A stretch of 64,000 bases of DNA, taken from assembly GCA_900323505.1 (NCBI GenBank), contig OOIN01000024.1, positions 124,001 through 188,000 on the forward strand, read 5' to 3'. Made by a program: the position numbers and the translations under genes. Origin of the DNA: Ustilago trichophora. Its lineage: Eukaryota > Basidiomycota > Ustilaginomycetes > Ustilaginales > Ustilaginaceae. A model generated the notes under the pieces. The model saw only the letters and a list, made by a program, of their open reading frames with translations. It was not told the origin of the DNA and searched no databases. Positions 10,456 to 20,208 of the stretch are shown here, piece by piece (the stretch's first letter is position 1; every line of letters starts with the position of its first letter).

Positions 10456-10797
10456 CCTGCGCCGAATTTGATGCTCGAGAACAGCAGCTCTAAGATGCCA
10501 GAGCTGACGGGGAGGTTTAAGATAAGCTACGTAAGGCTCGAAACAGCGCTGATGATCGTGATGATGGTGGTGAGACTATAAAAGTGAGGGGAAGATGGAA
10601 GTGCATGTGGGCCGTGCGGACCCTTTTTTTTGAGTCAAAATGTCGAATCGGATTTGCACACACACATTGGAAAAATCCAAGCTTTGCTCGTGGTGAAAGG
10701 ACAAAAGGTGGATGATGCATTGCGATGGACTCCATCATGCTGTCTAAGCTATCGAGGACAGTTTTCTATATACTTCCAAGATTCCCTTCTACCCATA
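10456..10797. other. Intergenic, TRAPPC13-like upstream
   Basis: 342 bases between two minus-strand genes, holding the TRAPPC13-like promoter and the 3' UTR of nothing else on the plus strand. Contains a short T7 run near 10624. No RNA gene seen. Confidence 0.5.
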
Positions 10798-13317
10798 TCA
10801 AAGCTCCACCCTCCCCTCGCCGCTAGTCATAAACTTCTTCATGTGGTAATCGGCGAACCATACACCAAACACCACCACCAGTGTCACCAGCACCAAACTT
10901 GTCGTCTGAGCCGCGCTCAGTGCCTGCCACCACAGCATGACCGCTTCCGGTACCAGTCTGCGCACTCTCCCCGCGACGCCTTCCGCCTTGACCAGCCGTG
11001 TATACTCCCTGAGCCTCCACACTCTGTGAGCACGTGGGTCATCCAGCTCGATCTTGAGCTTGTGCACCGCACCGGGCCGCATGTCGGTGTGTTTGACAAA
11101 GAGGGTCTGATGCTCGGCGTCAAAGATGGTATCGGCGTCGGTCGTGGTAATGCTAAATCGTTTTTGTTTGTAGTGGTAGGCAGGGAGGAAGATTTCTGTC
11201 ATCCTTGCTTTTTCATCTTGCACTTTTTCGCTCAAAGAGGAAGAGGAGGGGTTCTTCCAATGCACTTCAAAGAACAGCGTCTCTGCGTTGAACTCTGTGA
11301 ACACCTGCACACCTGCCACTTTGACAGCGTAAGGGCGGATAATGACTTCCAGCCCACGTCCACCTTTGTAGAGCTTGTCTTCTTCGTGGTTTGCATTTCG
11401 AAAGTCTGGTTTCAAGCCTTCTGTTCCCCCACTGCCCTTGCCTTCGTGGACGTGGTCCCCATTGGTAATGCTGAAATCCTCAAAGTTCCATCCATCCCCG
11501 TACTCGACCCTGTTATCTGGGTTATAATTCCACAGTGTAAAACCGAGGTTGAGCTTCTCCATAGCGTTGATGAGCGCATCTAGGATCTCGTGCTGTTTGG
11601 TATAGTCTCCCGTCCTGTAAGCGTGTCTGGAGTTGATGTCGAATGGCAATCCCACTTCACCGATGATGATCGGTACAGTTCCCAGTGATGCATACGCAAG
11701 GTCCTTAATCTTCCCAATCTGAACCAGATAATTCTTTTTCAACCCCGACACGCCAAAGTAGAGAGCTTTGAGGACAAACATTCCCCGACTCAAGCCTTGC
11801 ACATTGACGCTCATCCACGTATGCACTTTGCCAAAGAGCACGTTGAGGTCGTAGAAATGGGGGGCGTAGACAAAATGGCTCTCGCCACCAGGACGAGGGG
11901 TGTCGATGAGTGTGCGAGTGGCATACTTTTGGGTGTATGCGGCGTCTTTGTACTGTGCTGCCAGGGTTGGGTCTTCGATGACGCGGGCAGGGATCCAGGG
12001 AGGGATGAATTCGTTTGGGATGGGTTCGACAAAGGTGAAGCCAGATGTGTTGCGAGAGACTCGATCGGTGAAACGCCGCAAGAAGGGCGCAAAGCAGTCG
12101 CGGTACCACTCGATTCGTTGGCCTTCTCGGCCCTGGCGATGGTCTTTTTCGAAATAGTCGTACTGTAGGACAACGGGGACTTGCTTTGACTCATCCCACT
12201 CCCAGACGCCGTGGGCGCGCCAGACGCATGTACCCAGCCCACCGCCAATCTTGTCCACTTGCTCCGAGCGAGCCGAGCTGGAAAGCCAGCACGACTTGCC
12301 TTGGGGGTCCAGCGTCGCGGTATGAGAGACCCGCGTGGGCACAGGCCAAGACTTGACATAGAACTTGACGTTCTGCTTGTACCCGCTCCCGAGCGCCAAG
12401 GCTTGAATGAACGACGGATAGTGTCCGATATGCAGATCCGTATCGTAGTTCCAACTGTGAAAGTCGTGCAGGTTGATCAGGCCGCGATGTGGCTCGTTCA
12501 TCGGTTCGAAGCCCAAGCATGCCTCCAACGGCGCCAATCGATCTGCCAACTGCCCGAACGCTTCGATATACGCGTTTTGAAGGAAGGTCTGTACACCTAC
12601 CTCCTTTTCTCCTTCATCTTTGATGGTGAGCTTGGGAGCGAGGGCATTTCCCGCCCAAAAGAGAGTGGCCATAGTGCTAGCTGCCAGCTTCTGATACCCG
12701 GATGGCCACAAGAATGCGCCACTGGCCTCTTTCTTCTTTTCGCAACCAGCTTGGCGCTTCATCTTCTCGTCCTCGCAATGAATATACGCTGCTCCAGTAT
12801 CGGTGAACGCTGTCACATCCAGCCCCACCGTCTCAAAAGTCCACCCAGGCGCACCAGAACCACCGCTAAATCTCGACCACACATCCTGATGTGCGCATAT
12901 AAAGCACTTGATTCCATACTCTGCCATGATGGTCAACAGCTTCTCCAAATACTCGATGTAGTCTTGGTCTATTTGATGCTTGCCAGGTCCTGCGTGAGAG
13001 ATGGACTCCCAAGTGACGAGCAATCGGATGAGAGGTAGACCCCAAGCGCGGAGTCGAGCAAAATGCAGAGGTGCTTCCGAGAGTGGGAATGGTCGGCCGA
13101 TGAATGAGACTGTTCGATGTGTTTCGTAGAATCCTTCGTGGAGATGCGAGAGACCATTGGGAGTGGTGGGGAGCTTGCAGGATCCAGCAACGTTGACGCC
13201 GTGAAAGTTGATGGTGCGGTTGTAGGAGTCGACAAAGCGGCCATTTTGGATGCGAAGACCAGACGGGCCGAGAGCCTCGTTGGACAGGTCGCACGCTGCG
13301 TGCTGTTGATCCACCAT
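10798..13317 (-). CDS. GH5 steryl/ceramide beta-glucosidase (EGCrP2/Sgl1-like), C-terminally anchored
   Basis: 839 codons, one exon. The N-terminus carries the GH5 start signature LRIQNGRFVDSYNRTINFHGVNVAG, followed by LRLIRLLVTWESISHAGPG-type beta strands (here LPLIRLLVTWESI) and ICAHQDVWSRFSGG. The general acid/base glutamate is in GFEPMNEPHRG (about residue 275) and the nucleophile glutamate in PIIIGEVGLPFD (about 553). This arrangement with long loops fits the fungal GH5_12 clade, whose characterised members split ergosteryl glucoside or glucosylceramide. A beta-sandwich-like region follows (about 650-780). The last 40 residues contain one hydrophobic helix, SLVLVTLVVVFGVWFADYH, then a basic tail, so the enzyme is predicted tail-anchored with a cytosolic catalytic domain (no signal peptide). 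Substrate preference cannot be read from sequence. Confidence 0.82.
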   Translation of the reverse strand: MVDQQHAACDLSNEALGPSGLRIQNGRFVDSYNRTINFHGVNVAGSCKLPTTPNGLSHLHEGFYETHRTVSFIGRPFPLSEAPLHFARLRAWGLPLIRLLVTWESISHAGPGKHQIDQDYIEYLEKLLTIMAEYGIKCFICAHQDVWSRFSGGSGAPGWTFETVGLDVTAFTDTGAAYIHCEDEKMKRQAGCEKKKEASGAFLWPSGYQKLAASTMATLFWAGNALAPKLTIKDEGEKEVGVQTFLQNAYIEAFGQLADRLAPLEACLGFEPMNEPHRGLINLHDFHSWNYDTDLHIGHYPSFIQALALGSGYKQNVKFYVKSWPVPTRVSHTATLDPQGKSCWLSSSARSEQVDKIGGGLGTCVWRAHGVWEWDESKQVPVVLQYDYFEKDHRQGREGQRIEWYRDCFAPFLRRFTDRVSRNTSGFTFVEPIPNEFIPPWIPARVIEDPTLAAQYKDAAYTQKYATRTLIDTPRPGGESHFVYAPHFYDLNVLFGKVHTWMSVNVQGLSRGMFVLKALYFGVSGLKKNYLVQIGKIKDLAYASLGTVPIIIGEVGLPFDINSRHAYRTGDYTKQHEILDALINAMEKLNLGFTLWNYNPDNRVEYGDGWNFEDFSITNGDHVHEGKGSGGTEGLKPDFRNANHEEDKLYKGGRGLEVIIRPYAVKVAGVQVFTEFNAETLFFEVHWKNPSSSSLSEKVQDEKARMTEIFLPAYHYKQKRFSITTTDADTIFDAEHQTLFVKHTDMRPGAVHKLKIELDDPRAHRVWRLREYTRLVKAEGVAGRVRRLVPEAVMLWWQALSAAQTTSLVLVTLVVVFGVWFADYHMKKFMTSGEGRVEL

Positions 13318-13778
13318 GCTCCTTTTTTTCTATCCTCTTTGTAACTCCAGAGATTAAAAGCAAGGGTAATATGAGAAGAGGTTTAGCAAAGGAAGAAGAA
13401 CAGGTGGAAGGTGAGGAAGAGGATGCTGGTCCGTGTGCACGATTCACGGTAGGAAAAAGTGGGGACGGTCGAGATTGAGCACAAGCCACACACACACACA
13501 CACACATACACCCTCCGGCTCAACTTGATTTCTTCCAGCCCGACGATATATTTCGCCGATTTCGATTTCGGTCATTTTCAGGACCCTCTTTTTTTTCTCT
13601 CAGCCACGTCTTTTCCAATAAACCTCCACATTCCCGACTTCCGATCATGACCCCGCATTGCCTTGCCTTACCTGACTCATTGAGTCTGTTCTACCATCCC
13701 ATTCTTCTTACCTTGCCGTCCAGATTTTCATCCATAGCATACACATAGAGGAAACGAATATAGGTACAGCAATACGGC
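13318..13778. other. Divergent promoter region
   Basis: 461 bases between the GH5 start (-) and the tocopherol-cyclase-like start (+). Includes a (CA)10 tract and C/T-rich stretches toward the plus-strand gene. No coding signal. Confidence 0.55.
13487..13506. repeat. (CA)10 microsatellite
   Basis: Ten CA units in the divergent promoter between the GH5 gene and the tocopherol-cyclase-like gene. Confidence 0.9.
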
Positions 13779-15644
13779 ATGTCATCGTTTCTCTCGAGCT
13801 TGTTGCCGCTGGCAGCGGATCCTTTCCCTCCAACCCACAAAGCAGGCTCGGAATTCGAAGGCTTCTTCATACGGTTAGAGTCTCATTCTGGTCGTTCTCA
13901 ATCGCAGCCATTGCAGCCAACTTCCAGCAACAGATCAAAAAGGAAAGCTTCGACACCCGCGAGGGCTTCACCATCGCGTATTCCACGACTGGCAAAGTCT
14001 ACTCCGCACACAAATTCCTCCTCACCTCGTGATACTGGCCAGCTTCGGCATAGACGCAACCCTTCAAGCTCCTCCACCTCCACCACCTCCTCTTCTTCGG
14101 ACGCATCTTCATCAGCGGATCCACCTTCGCCAACGCCTAATCGTCCCAAATTCTCTTCCCCCTTCTCAAGGGATAGCAGCAGCAGGGAAGCAAGATCGAT
14201 GCTCACAGATGTAGACCCAGTCTTCGCCAGCCCCGAGTCGTATCTGCCGCCCAACGCCACGCCTTGTGCAAAAGTGCGACATGTATCAGCCACACTTCCC
14301 ACCTCCGCACCAGGTGATCTGATTCTTGTGGTATGCGAGCTGCAGTCAGCACCAATAGACCAGCGCATCTGCATCTATCTCAGGTGGATCGTTCACGGAG
14401 AAGAGTCTGCGCTGTATCACAAGCTTCACTCTGGCGGATGGAATGGCGATGCTAGGCTGCCTTCGAATGCGAGGGAGCAGCGAGAAAGCTTTGAAATCAT
14501 TCACTATATTCCATCTTGGCTGCTGAAAGTGGGTCCTAAGAAGGTGGATACTAGCTCGGTGCAGCCATTTCGTATAGACTTGCCGTCCGAAGCTGGGGCT
14601 AGTCTGGGCTTCATGGAGGTCACAGCTGACGGGAATGTGGTTGTGGATCTCATCCTGCCCAACGTTACCCGCTCGCAGCCAAGTCAGCTGATAGGGACGA
14701 AGCTACGGCTGCGCACTAGCAAGCACTCTCCTTGGCACCCATCAAACAACCCAGCTTCAACACGTCTTCCCATGGGAACACGTGGGCCAGAAGGCTGGAT
14801 CCAACACCTCGGCTTGGTCCTTCCTCTTCACTGGTATGTCCATTCGTCATCCGCTCCAGCCATATTCTCCCTCGAACACACTACTCTCTCATCCAACCAA
14901 AGCGAACCAGAGATAGGAAGGCAAGAGTTGAACGACGCAGTGGCGGCAGGGAGGGCCCTTCTGCACATTGAGAAAAATTGGGGTCAAGCGTTTCCCTCTG
15001 GCTGGATGTGGGCTCATGGAGCCACGCCTCTCCCGGATCCCTCCCTTCCCACTCCTGCCTCACCACAGCCTTCGATCAGGATATCTTTGGCAGGAGGCTC
15101 GATATTGGGCTTGACCGCCTTTCTCGTCGGCATTCATGTCAAGCAAGGAGCAAAAGTTTGGGACTGGAACTTCACCCCGCCCTTGGCACTTGGCCCTCAG
15201 CACACCGTCTCTTCTTGGCCAGATGGGGGAAGAATCCACTACGGCCCGGGCATGAGGATGCATCGGAATTTTAAATCCAAGCATTTCCAGCTGGATGTCT
15301 GGGATCTTACTAAATGGGCAAGCATATACATCAGCGGTGATGAGGATTCGTTTGCGACCCAAATTCCAGGCCCAAGAAAAGGCGCTTGGTCACCCGGATA
15401 CTGCCATCATAGCTATAGATGCAGGGCTCAGGTGACGCTGTATCAGCGCCGATTAGGGTCCATGGTCTCATCGTCCATCAGGGCCGCCTTGAATCCGGTA
15501 AAGAGCATAAAAGGTTGCACAAAGTTCTGGTGCGACGGACGCGCAGACCAAGATGGATGGATAGGCTTAGGATGGGAAAAGGTAGTGCAAGCAGCGCTCA
15601 GAGATAGGGTAGCACTCGAATTTGGCGGAAACTTTGCCCAGTAA
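13779..15644 (+). CDS. Tocopherol-cyclase-like / AttH-CrtC lipocalin-fold protein
   Basis: 621 codons, one exon. Residues 1-150 are Ser/Pro/Arg-rich and probably disordered. A first domain follows with HASLILVVCELQ-like strands (seen: LILVVCELQSAPIDQRICIY, WIVHGEESALYHKLH, WNGDARLPSN). The C-terminal half has the hallmark of the tocopherol cyclase-like family: LPLHWYVHSSSA, LLHIEKNWGQAFPSGWMWAHG, a glycine-rich ISLAGGSILGLTAFLVGIHV strand, WDWNFTPP, and near the end HSYRCRAQVTL and VALEFGG. In the family the EKNWG...FP..W.W motif marks a paired lipocalin-like barrel that binds hydrophobic ligands; plant members close the chromanol ring of vitamin E. Smuts are not known to me to make tocopherol, so the ligand is open; a role with polyprenyl or sterol lipids is only a guess. 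No signal peptide or TM segment is evident. Confidence 0.62.
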   Translation: MSSFLSSLLPLAADPFPPTHKAGSEFEGFFIRLESHSGRSQSQPLQPTSSNRSKRKASTPARASPSRIPRLAKSTPHTNSSSPRDTGQLRHRRNPSSSSTSTTSSSSDASSSADPPSPTPNRPKFSSPFSRDSSSREARSMLTDVDPVFASPESYLPPNATPCAKVRHVSATLPTSAPGDLILVVCELQSAPIDQRICIYLRWIVHGEESALYHKLHSGGWNGDARLPSNAREQRESFEIIHYIPSWLLKVGPKKVDTSSVQPFRIDLPSEAGASLGFMEVTADGNVVVDLILPNVTRSQPSQLIGTKLRLRTSKHSPWHPSNNPASTRLPMGTRGPEGWIQHLGLVLPLHWYVHSSSAPAIFSLEHTTLSSNQSEPEIGRQELNDAVAAGRALLHIEKNWGQAFPSGWMWAHGATPLPDPSLPTPASPQPSIRISLAGGSILGLTAFLVGIHVKQGAKVWDWNFTPPLALGPQHTVSSWPDGGRIHYGPGMRMHRNFKSKHFQLDVWDLTKWASIYISGDEDSFATQIPGPRKGAWSPGYCHHSYRCRAQVTLYQRRLGSMVSSSIRAALNPVKSIKGCTKFWCDGRADQDGWIGLGWEKVVQAALRDRVALEFGGNFAQ

Positions 15645-15803
15645 AGGCTCACAGATTCACTCAATTTTCACACCGGTACATCAAACCCAATTGATTGTCT
15701 GCCAACAAAGAATGTATACCATAACTGAATATATCTAGATCTAAACGAATGTAATCTATCAAGCAACCATCGACCAAATATCATCTAACAAACGTGCTCG
15801 ACC

Positions 15804-17561
15804 CTACGAAATCGTAAAAGGCTGATAAGACAGCGGTGGGGGAGCATGAGCCTGACCTGTACTAGGCCTGTACGGCGAACGGGGTGGTCTCCTAGGAGCC
15901 CCACTAGAGTTTCTTCTCCTTCTTTTACCGTCTCCGATGATCTTGCGCTTGCTGACCCACATTTCGGCTTCGCTATCGGTCGTTTTAGCTGCCGAGGATT
16001 CACCGCCTACGCTTGGTCGAGGGAGATCCAGGCGGCACATTTTGGCGTTCTCCTGCTGTTGCTGGTGGTCGTAGTTGGAATTGGACCCATCTACAGAAGC
16101 TCGCGACCAGTGCGTATCGATAGATGAGGTAGAGTTGCGCCTGAATCGATGGGTGGAAGAGTTTGCCGGAGCTGTAGTTAGGCGAGCTTGAGCGTTGATA
16201 TTTGTGGGAGTTGAGGTGGTACCGGCGCTAGTAGTGGGTCGACTACGATCAAATGGAGAGAGAGGACGATGAACGTCCAGCTGCCTCGCTTCTGTGCGAA
16301 GTCTGTCAACTGCGGAAGCAGTACAAGGGCGACGAGGGGGTCTGTTTGGGCTAGAGGCATGAGTCGAGCCCTCCGGGACAAACTGTGTCCTGTCGTTGGG
16401 CATACGGTAGAGCGAATATCCGCCAAACAATGCCGGCGTGGAGTGTGAAGGAAATGCTTGAGGAGCAGTGGCGGCCGAAGAAGTCCTCGCCTTTGCATAG
16501 TGGAGCTTGGACGGTCCGATGTGTCGAACTTCTCGCGAGACTCGCTGGTGATGGGGGTCGTGTTTCATATCGAGCAGCGTTCTGCCAATGCTGTAGCCGA
16601 TATCATCTACCCTGCCCATGATATCTCCAGAAATGGGCATCAGCGGGAAGACGGCGTTGGCAGAAGGACTGTCGACTCCACTCTGTCGATGTTCGGTGTG
16701 AACGGTGGCAAAGGAGTCGTCGTGTGCCAGGGCGTGGATGCCACGTGGTCGGAAAACCGGGTCTGGGTCAAGGAGAGGGTTGATGGAACGCTGGGACATG
16801 TTGAGGGTGTCATCGCTAGTCGTTACCCTGCGAGGTCTGTAAACTCGGTCTGGTTCGTCGGGCAACGCGTTGCGGCGACGCTGCCTACGTCGATAGAAAC
16901 GCAGGACGAGGAGGGCAAAGATGAACCCAAAGATCGCGGCACCTACTCCGATACCTGCGTACTCCATGCTGTTATTCGTCACGACCGGCATACCGCTTGC
17001 CCCACCCGGAGATGCAGTGGCAACAGTTGTCGGCTTGCAAGCCATCGGATTATCGGCGGACGCATAGCTGAACCAGTCGAAATACATTGTCATATGGCTA
17101 CCATCCCTTCCATCCACAGGGGAGAGTGTTGCGGTATGATTCTTGCAAGGCAACCCTGTAAGATGAAAGATTTTCTTCTGAAAAGCCTCTTTGTTCCCAT
17201 TGGGAGCCGAAGCAGTAGCCTCGGCAGCCGTAATCTCGAATGGCGTCGACGAACCATTTTCCAGGGTGAGCTTGATATTGGTCCCGGCCGCCTTGTAGAG
17301 TAAAGCGACCGAAAGCGTATCGCCCGGGAAAGTGAAGCTGAGGGAGGCATCGCTATGGTTGGTCATGACAGCTGAGCCTCCGTATGCGAGGGGATCAGAG
17401 ATGACGATCCATGTCGACTGGGTGCCGCTGTGGTCGTTGTAGGGTGAGGGACCGGGATGAAAGGTGATGCTGGGATCAGAGTCGTCGACACGTGTACGTT
17501 TGTTTGCGCCTTCGTCTGCGTCGAGCTCGATGGGTGCTCTCGGTACTACTTGTGGCGCCAT
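15804..17561 (-). CDS. Single-pass membrane protein, Ser/Arg-rich cytoplasmic tail, unknown function
   Basis: 585 codons, one exon. Residues about 28-180 form a beta-rich extracellular-looking region (STWIVISDPLAYGGSAVMTN, LSFTFPGDTLSVALLY, IKLTLENGSSTPFEI, CKNHTATLSPVDGRDGSHM, YFDWFSYAS) with N-glycosylation sequons. Its layout resembles the galactose-binding-like ectodomains that many basidiomycete one-TM proteins carry. One strong TM helix, AGIGVGAAIFGFIFALLVLRF, lies at about 201-221 and is followed by a basic stop-transfer RRRQRRRN. The 360-residue tail is Ser/Arg/Pro-rich with possible phosphorylation sites. There is no cleavable signal peptide at this start, which is odd for an ectodomain protein; the TM could serve as a signal anchor only with reversed or late insertion, or the true start is an unseen upstream exon. 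I do not recognise the family. Confidence 0.7.
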   Translation of the reverse strand: MAPQVVPRAPIELDADEGANKRTRVDDSDPSITFHPGPSPYNDHSGTQSTWIVISDPLAYGGSAVMTNHSDASLSFTFPGDTLSVALLYKAAGTNIKLTLENGSSTPFEITAAEATASAPNGNKEAFQKKIFHLTGLPCKNHTATLSPVDGRDGSHMTMYFDWFSYASADNPMACKPTTVATASPGGASGMPVVTNNSMEYAGIGVGAAIFGFIFALLVLRFYRRRQRRRNALPDEPDRVYRPRRVTTSDDTLNMSQRSINPLLDPDPVFRPRGIHALAHDDSFATVHTEHRQSGVDSPSANAVFPLMPISGDIMGRVDDIGYSIGRTLLDMKHDPHHQRVSREVRHIGPSKLHYAKARTSSAATAPQAFPSHSTPALFGGYSLYRMPNDRTQFVPEGSTHASSPNRPPRRPCTASAVDRLRTEARQLDVHRPLSPFDRSRPTTSAGTTSTPTNINAQARLTTAPANSSTHRFRRNSTSSIDTHWSRASVDGSNSNYDHQQQQENAKMCRLDLPRPSVGGESSAAKTTDSEAEMWVSKRKIIGDGKRRRRNSSGAPRRPPRSPYRPSTGQAHAPPPLSYQPFTIS

Positions 17562-18912
17562 ACTGAAGATGTAAGAAAAGAAGGGGAGTGGTCGCCGACG
17601 ACGATGACGACGAGGGGAGGGGAAGGAGGGATGATGGTAATGGAAGGAGGGAAAGGAAACGAGGGAGCTACTGCATCCTCTTCATCAACCGCCAAAACAA
17701 AAGCCTCTCTTTTGACTCAGCAGCGCGAGGGTACGTAGCCAAGCAGAGGTACCACCAATCCCTTGGCCACACACTCATCGGAGGGATGTTCGGGTGTGCG
17801 GTGTGACTGGGAGTGGTGGGAAAGTTGACATGGGAGCAAGGGAGGGCATGATTTCATCTGAGCAACACACTGTGCTTGCTTGCTGCAGACGGGATCTTCT
17901 CTACCGGTGTCGTCCCGATACCGTGAGAAGGACCCAATGGCAAAGCTTACATTGTGGTGGGAGGAGAAGGAATGAGAGAGAGCTCGAAACGTGTAACCCG
18001 CCACAGGATCCCACCTCTTCCCACCTTTTTATGCCTGGCGCCTCGTCCAAAACGCTCGTTCCCATGCTCCTCGGATGGGGTCGGGAGCGCCGCAATGACC
18101 AACGGGAATGGATCAGCCGACGACCACGACTAGACCCGCCGATCTCTGCGATACACCGTAACCAGCGCGGGGGAAAAGGAGCTAATCGATACGACGTTTC
18201 ACACGGTGTTCACCAACGACATTTTTGTGTGCCACGTCGGACAATCCGGTACGCCTCACTCATCATGATCCCGGAAGCTGTCCGAAGCGATGAAACTTAA
18301 AATTTGACAAACTTTGTCACCTATTGTACCCTCGATTGAGATCCAACTCCGGACAAAAGAGGAACCCCCTAAGACGTCTGTCTCGAGATTTGGACAAGCA
18401 TGTTGCCCACCGGGAGCCATCTTGATCCCACAACAGGGGAGATACTATATGAAATGCGTGGCACCCGTTGGTCGATTTTCTGCAACATGGGTTTGTATTG
18501 CGCAACACTGGTGCCACCGCGAGATGCTTCCAATACTGGCGTGCCACACTTGATGATATCAAGTGCGACAAGATCTAGATTAGTAGCGATGGTGCATGTT
18601 GTTGATGCTTGCCTGGAATTTTAACTGTGTTACGACGACATGACTGACAAAAAAAAAAAGTGTTGGAAAATTTGGTCGGGAGATTTGCGAGCCGAAAAAA
18701 AACAAAACAAAAAAAAACTCAAGAAGATTTCACTCTTCTTTACCTCGCGACACCTCCACCAAACAAAAAGGTTGAGGAGAGGACCCTTGTTGCTCTTCCA
18801 TTCCTGCACACCCTGCTCTTCATCACACCTCTTCACCATCTCCCTCTAGCCATATCCCATCGAATCCCATTCACATCATCTATTGCGCCAGATCTGCGCT
18901 CCATCAATCAAA
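17562..18912. other. Long divergent intergenic region before UTP23
   Basis: About 1.35 kb between divergent starts. Frames in it (for example a 168-codon plus-strand frame at 17794-18300) have arginine-rich, motif-free translations and look accidental. A-rich runs occur at about 18650-18660 and 18697-18717 just upstream of UTP23. Confidence 0.55.
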
Positions 18913-20022
18913 ATGAGACAGCGTCGAGCCAAGATCTACCGCAAAATGTTGCACCAGTACCAGATGCAATTCGGCTTTCGCGAACCTTACCAACTTCTTC
19001 TCGACGACACCTTTTCCCTTGCCTTATCCCGCTACAAGATCTCGGATCCACTCAATCAGTTCTCCAACGTGCTTCAATCCAAAAAAATCAAGCCTCTCAT
19101 CACTCAATGCTGCATGGCTGCGCTCTATGCACTCGGTAAAGAGCATCAGTCTACCGTCGACATGGCCAAAGCATGGGAGCGAAGGATGTGCAACCATCGC
19201 GAAGCGATCGATCCACAGCAATGCATCAAGCAGTGTGTTGGGGCCGAAAACAAGCACAGGTACATTGTTGCTAGTGAACAGGCCGAGTTGAGACGCGATC
19301 TCAGGTTAGCTGTAGCAGGCTTGCCAATGATGCATTTCACACAGGCCGTCATGGTTTTGGAACCCATGTCTCCTTTGACAAAGAGCAAGATTGAGGAAAA
19401 GGAGGAGACCAAGTTGCAATTGCCTGCTAGTGAGGCTGGATTGTTGAAGAACCAGCCTAGTGTACAGGTGGATATCATTGGAGCTTCGGGTCAAGGTGAT
19501 GCTGAGAGTGCAGATAAGCTGGAAGGTGATTCAACAGCGGCGGTGGCGGAGGCAAAAGAAGGCCAAGGTGAAGGTGGAAGAAGACGCAAGCGCAAAGCAC
19601 CAAACCCGCTCTCAGTACGCAAGGCCAAAACCCCCCGTCTGTCAATGGAGGAAAAGCTCAAGCGAGAACAGGAATTCAAAAAGCAAAAGCAACGTGCTGC
19701 TGCACGCGCTAGAATCGAGGCCACCAAGATCGGCTCTACTACCACTTCAAAGGATGGTGCTCTGGCCGGAGCCGATGGCGAAGGGGCAAAAAAGAGACGC
19801 AGGCGTGCTGGAAGTAAGAAACTTACCACCCCTGACACCACTTCCGTAGCCACAGACAAGAAGGATCAACCAAATTCCAATGGCGAGCTCAAAGCTGAAC
19901 AAACGGATGGTGGAGCCCCAAGGAAGAGAAGAAATCAAAGAAAGTCTTCCGCCAACGGTACCCCTTCTACCACCACCGCAGAGCCACCCGCTGCTACACC
20001 CGCGGTCGAAAGTTCCTCGTAA
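18913..20022 (+). CDS. UTP23: Utp23, PIN-domain small-subunit processome protein
   Basis: The start at 18913 (AAAATGAGACAGCG) gives the family's invariant MRQRRAKIYRKMLHQY; an ATG ten codons upstream is in frame but would add non-conserved residues. 369 codons. PIN-like core about 10-160: FREPYQLLLDDTFSLAL, KIKPLITQCCMAALYALG, the zinc-binding pattern from MCNHREAIDPQQCIKQC, and NKHRYIVASEQAELRRDLR, GLPMMHF. Utp23 acts in the nucleolus in 18S rRNA maturation, binding near the snR30/expansion-segment site; in yeast its PIN active site is degenerate. From about 165 on the protein is a Lys/Arg/Ala-rich tail (KRKAPNPLSVRKAKTPRLS and further basic patches) typical of nucleolar proteins. Confidence 0.9.
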   Translation: MRQRRAKIYRKMLHQYQMQFGFREPYQLLLDDTFSLALSRYKISDPLNQFSNVLQSKKIKPLITQCCMAALYALGKEHQSTVDMAKAWERRMCNHREAIDPQQCIKQCVGAENKHRYIVASEQAELRRDLRLAVAGLPMMHFTQAVMVLEPMSPLTKSKIEEKEETKLQLPASEAGLLKNQPSVQVDIIGASGQGDAESADKLEGDSTAAVAEAKEGQGEGGRRRKRKAPNPLSVRKAKTPRLSMEEKLKREQEFKKQKQRAAARARIEATKIGSTTTSKDGALAGADGEGAKKRRRRAGSKKLTTPDTTSVATDKKDQPNSNGELKAEQTDGGAPRKRRNQRKSSANGTPSTTTAEPPAATPAVESSS

Positions 20023-20112
20023 ACCCTCCCTCTCCCATCAAAATACCCTAGCAATTTCACTTTATCAGTTCTCTGTAGCATCACACATCCATTACACACA
20101 CACACACACACA

Positions 20113-20147
<35 letters not shown>

Positions 20148-20208
20148 GTTTCGACGCAATTCAATCGATTTGATTGCTTCCCACACAACGCCATTGCATT
20201 GCGACGTG
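20023..20208. other. Convergent spacer with dinucleotide repeats
   Basis: 186 bases between the UTP23 stop and the dynactin p150 stop, dominated by a CA/CT repeat block. Confidence 0.7.
20094..20139. repeat. Compound (CA)n(CT)n microsatellite
   Basis: About ten CA units (20094-20112) run straight into about thirteen CT units (20113-20139) between two convergent genes. Seen directly. Confidence 0.95.

Noticed and set aside
10630..11583. 317-codon plus-strand frame under the 3' part of the GH5 gene
   Set aside because: Shadow of the minus-strand coding sequence, with no conserved motif.
17794..18300. 168-codon plus-strand frame
   Set aside because: Arg-rich translation without motifs, in a divergent promoter region; looks like chance.
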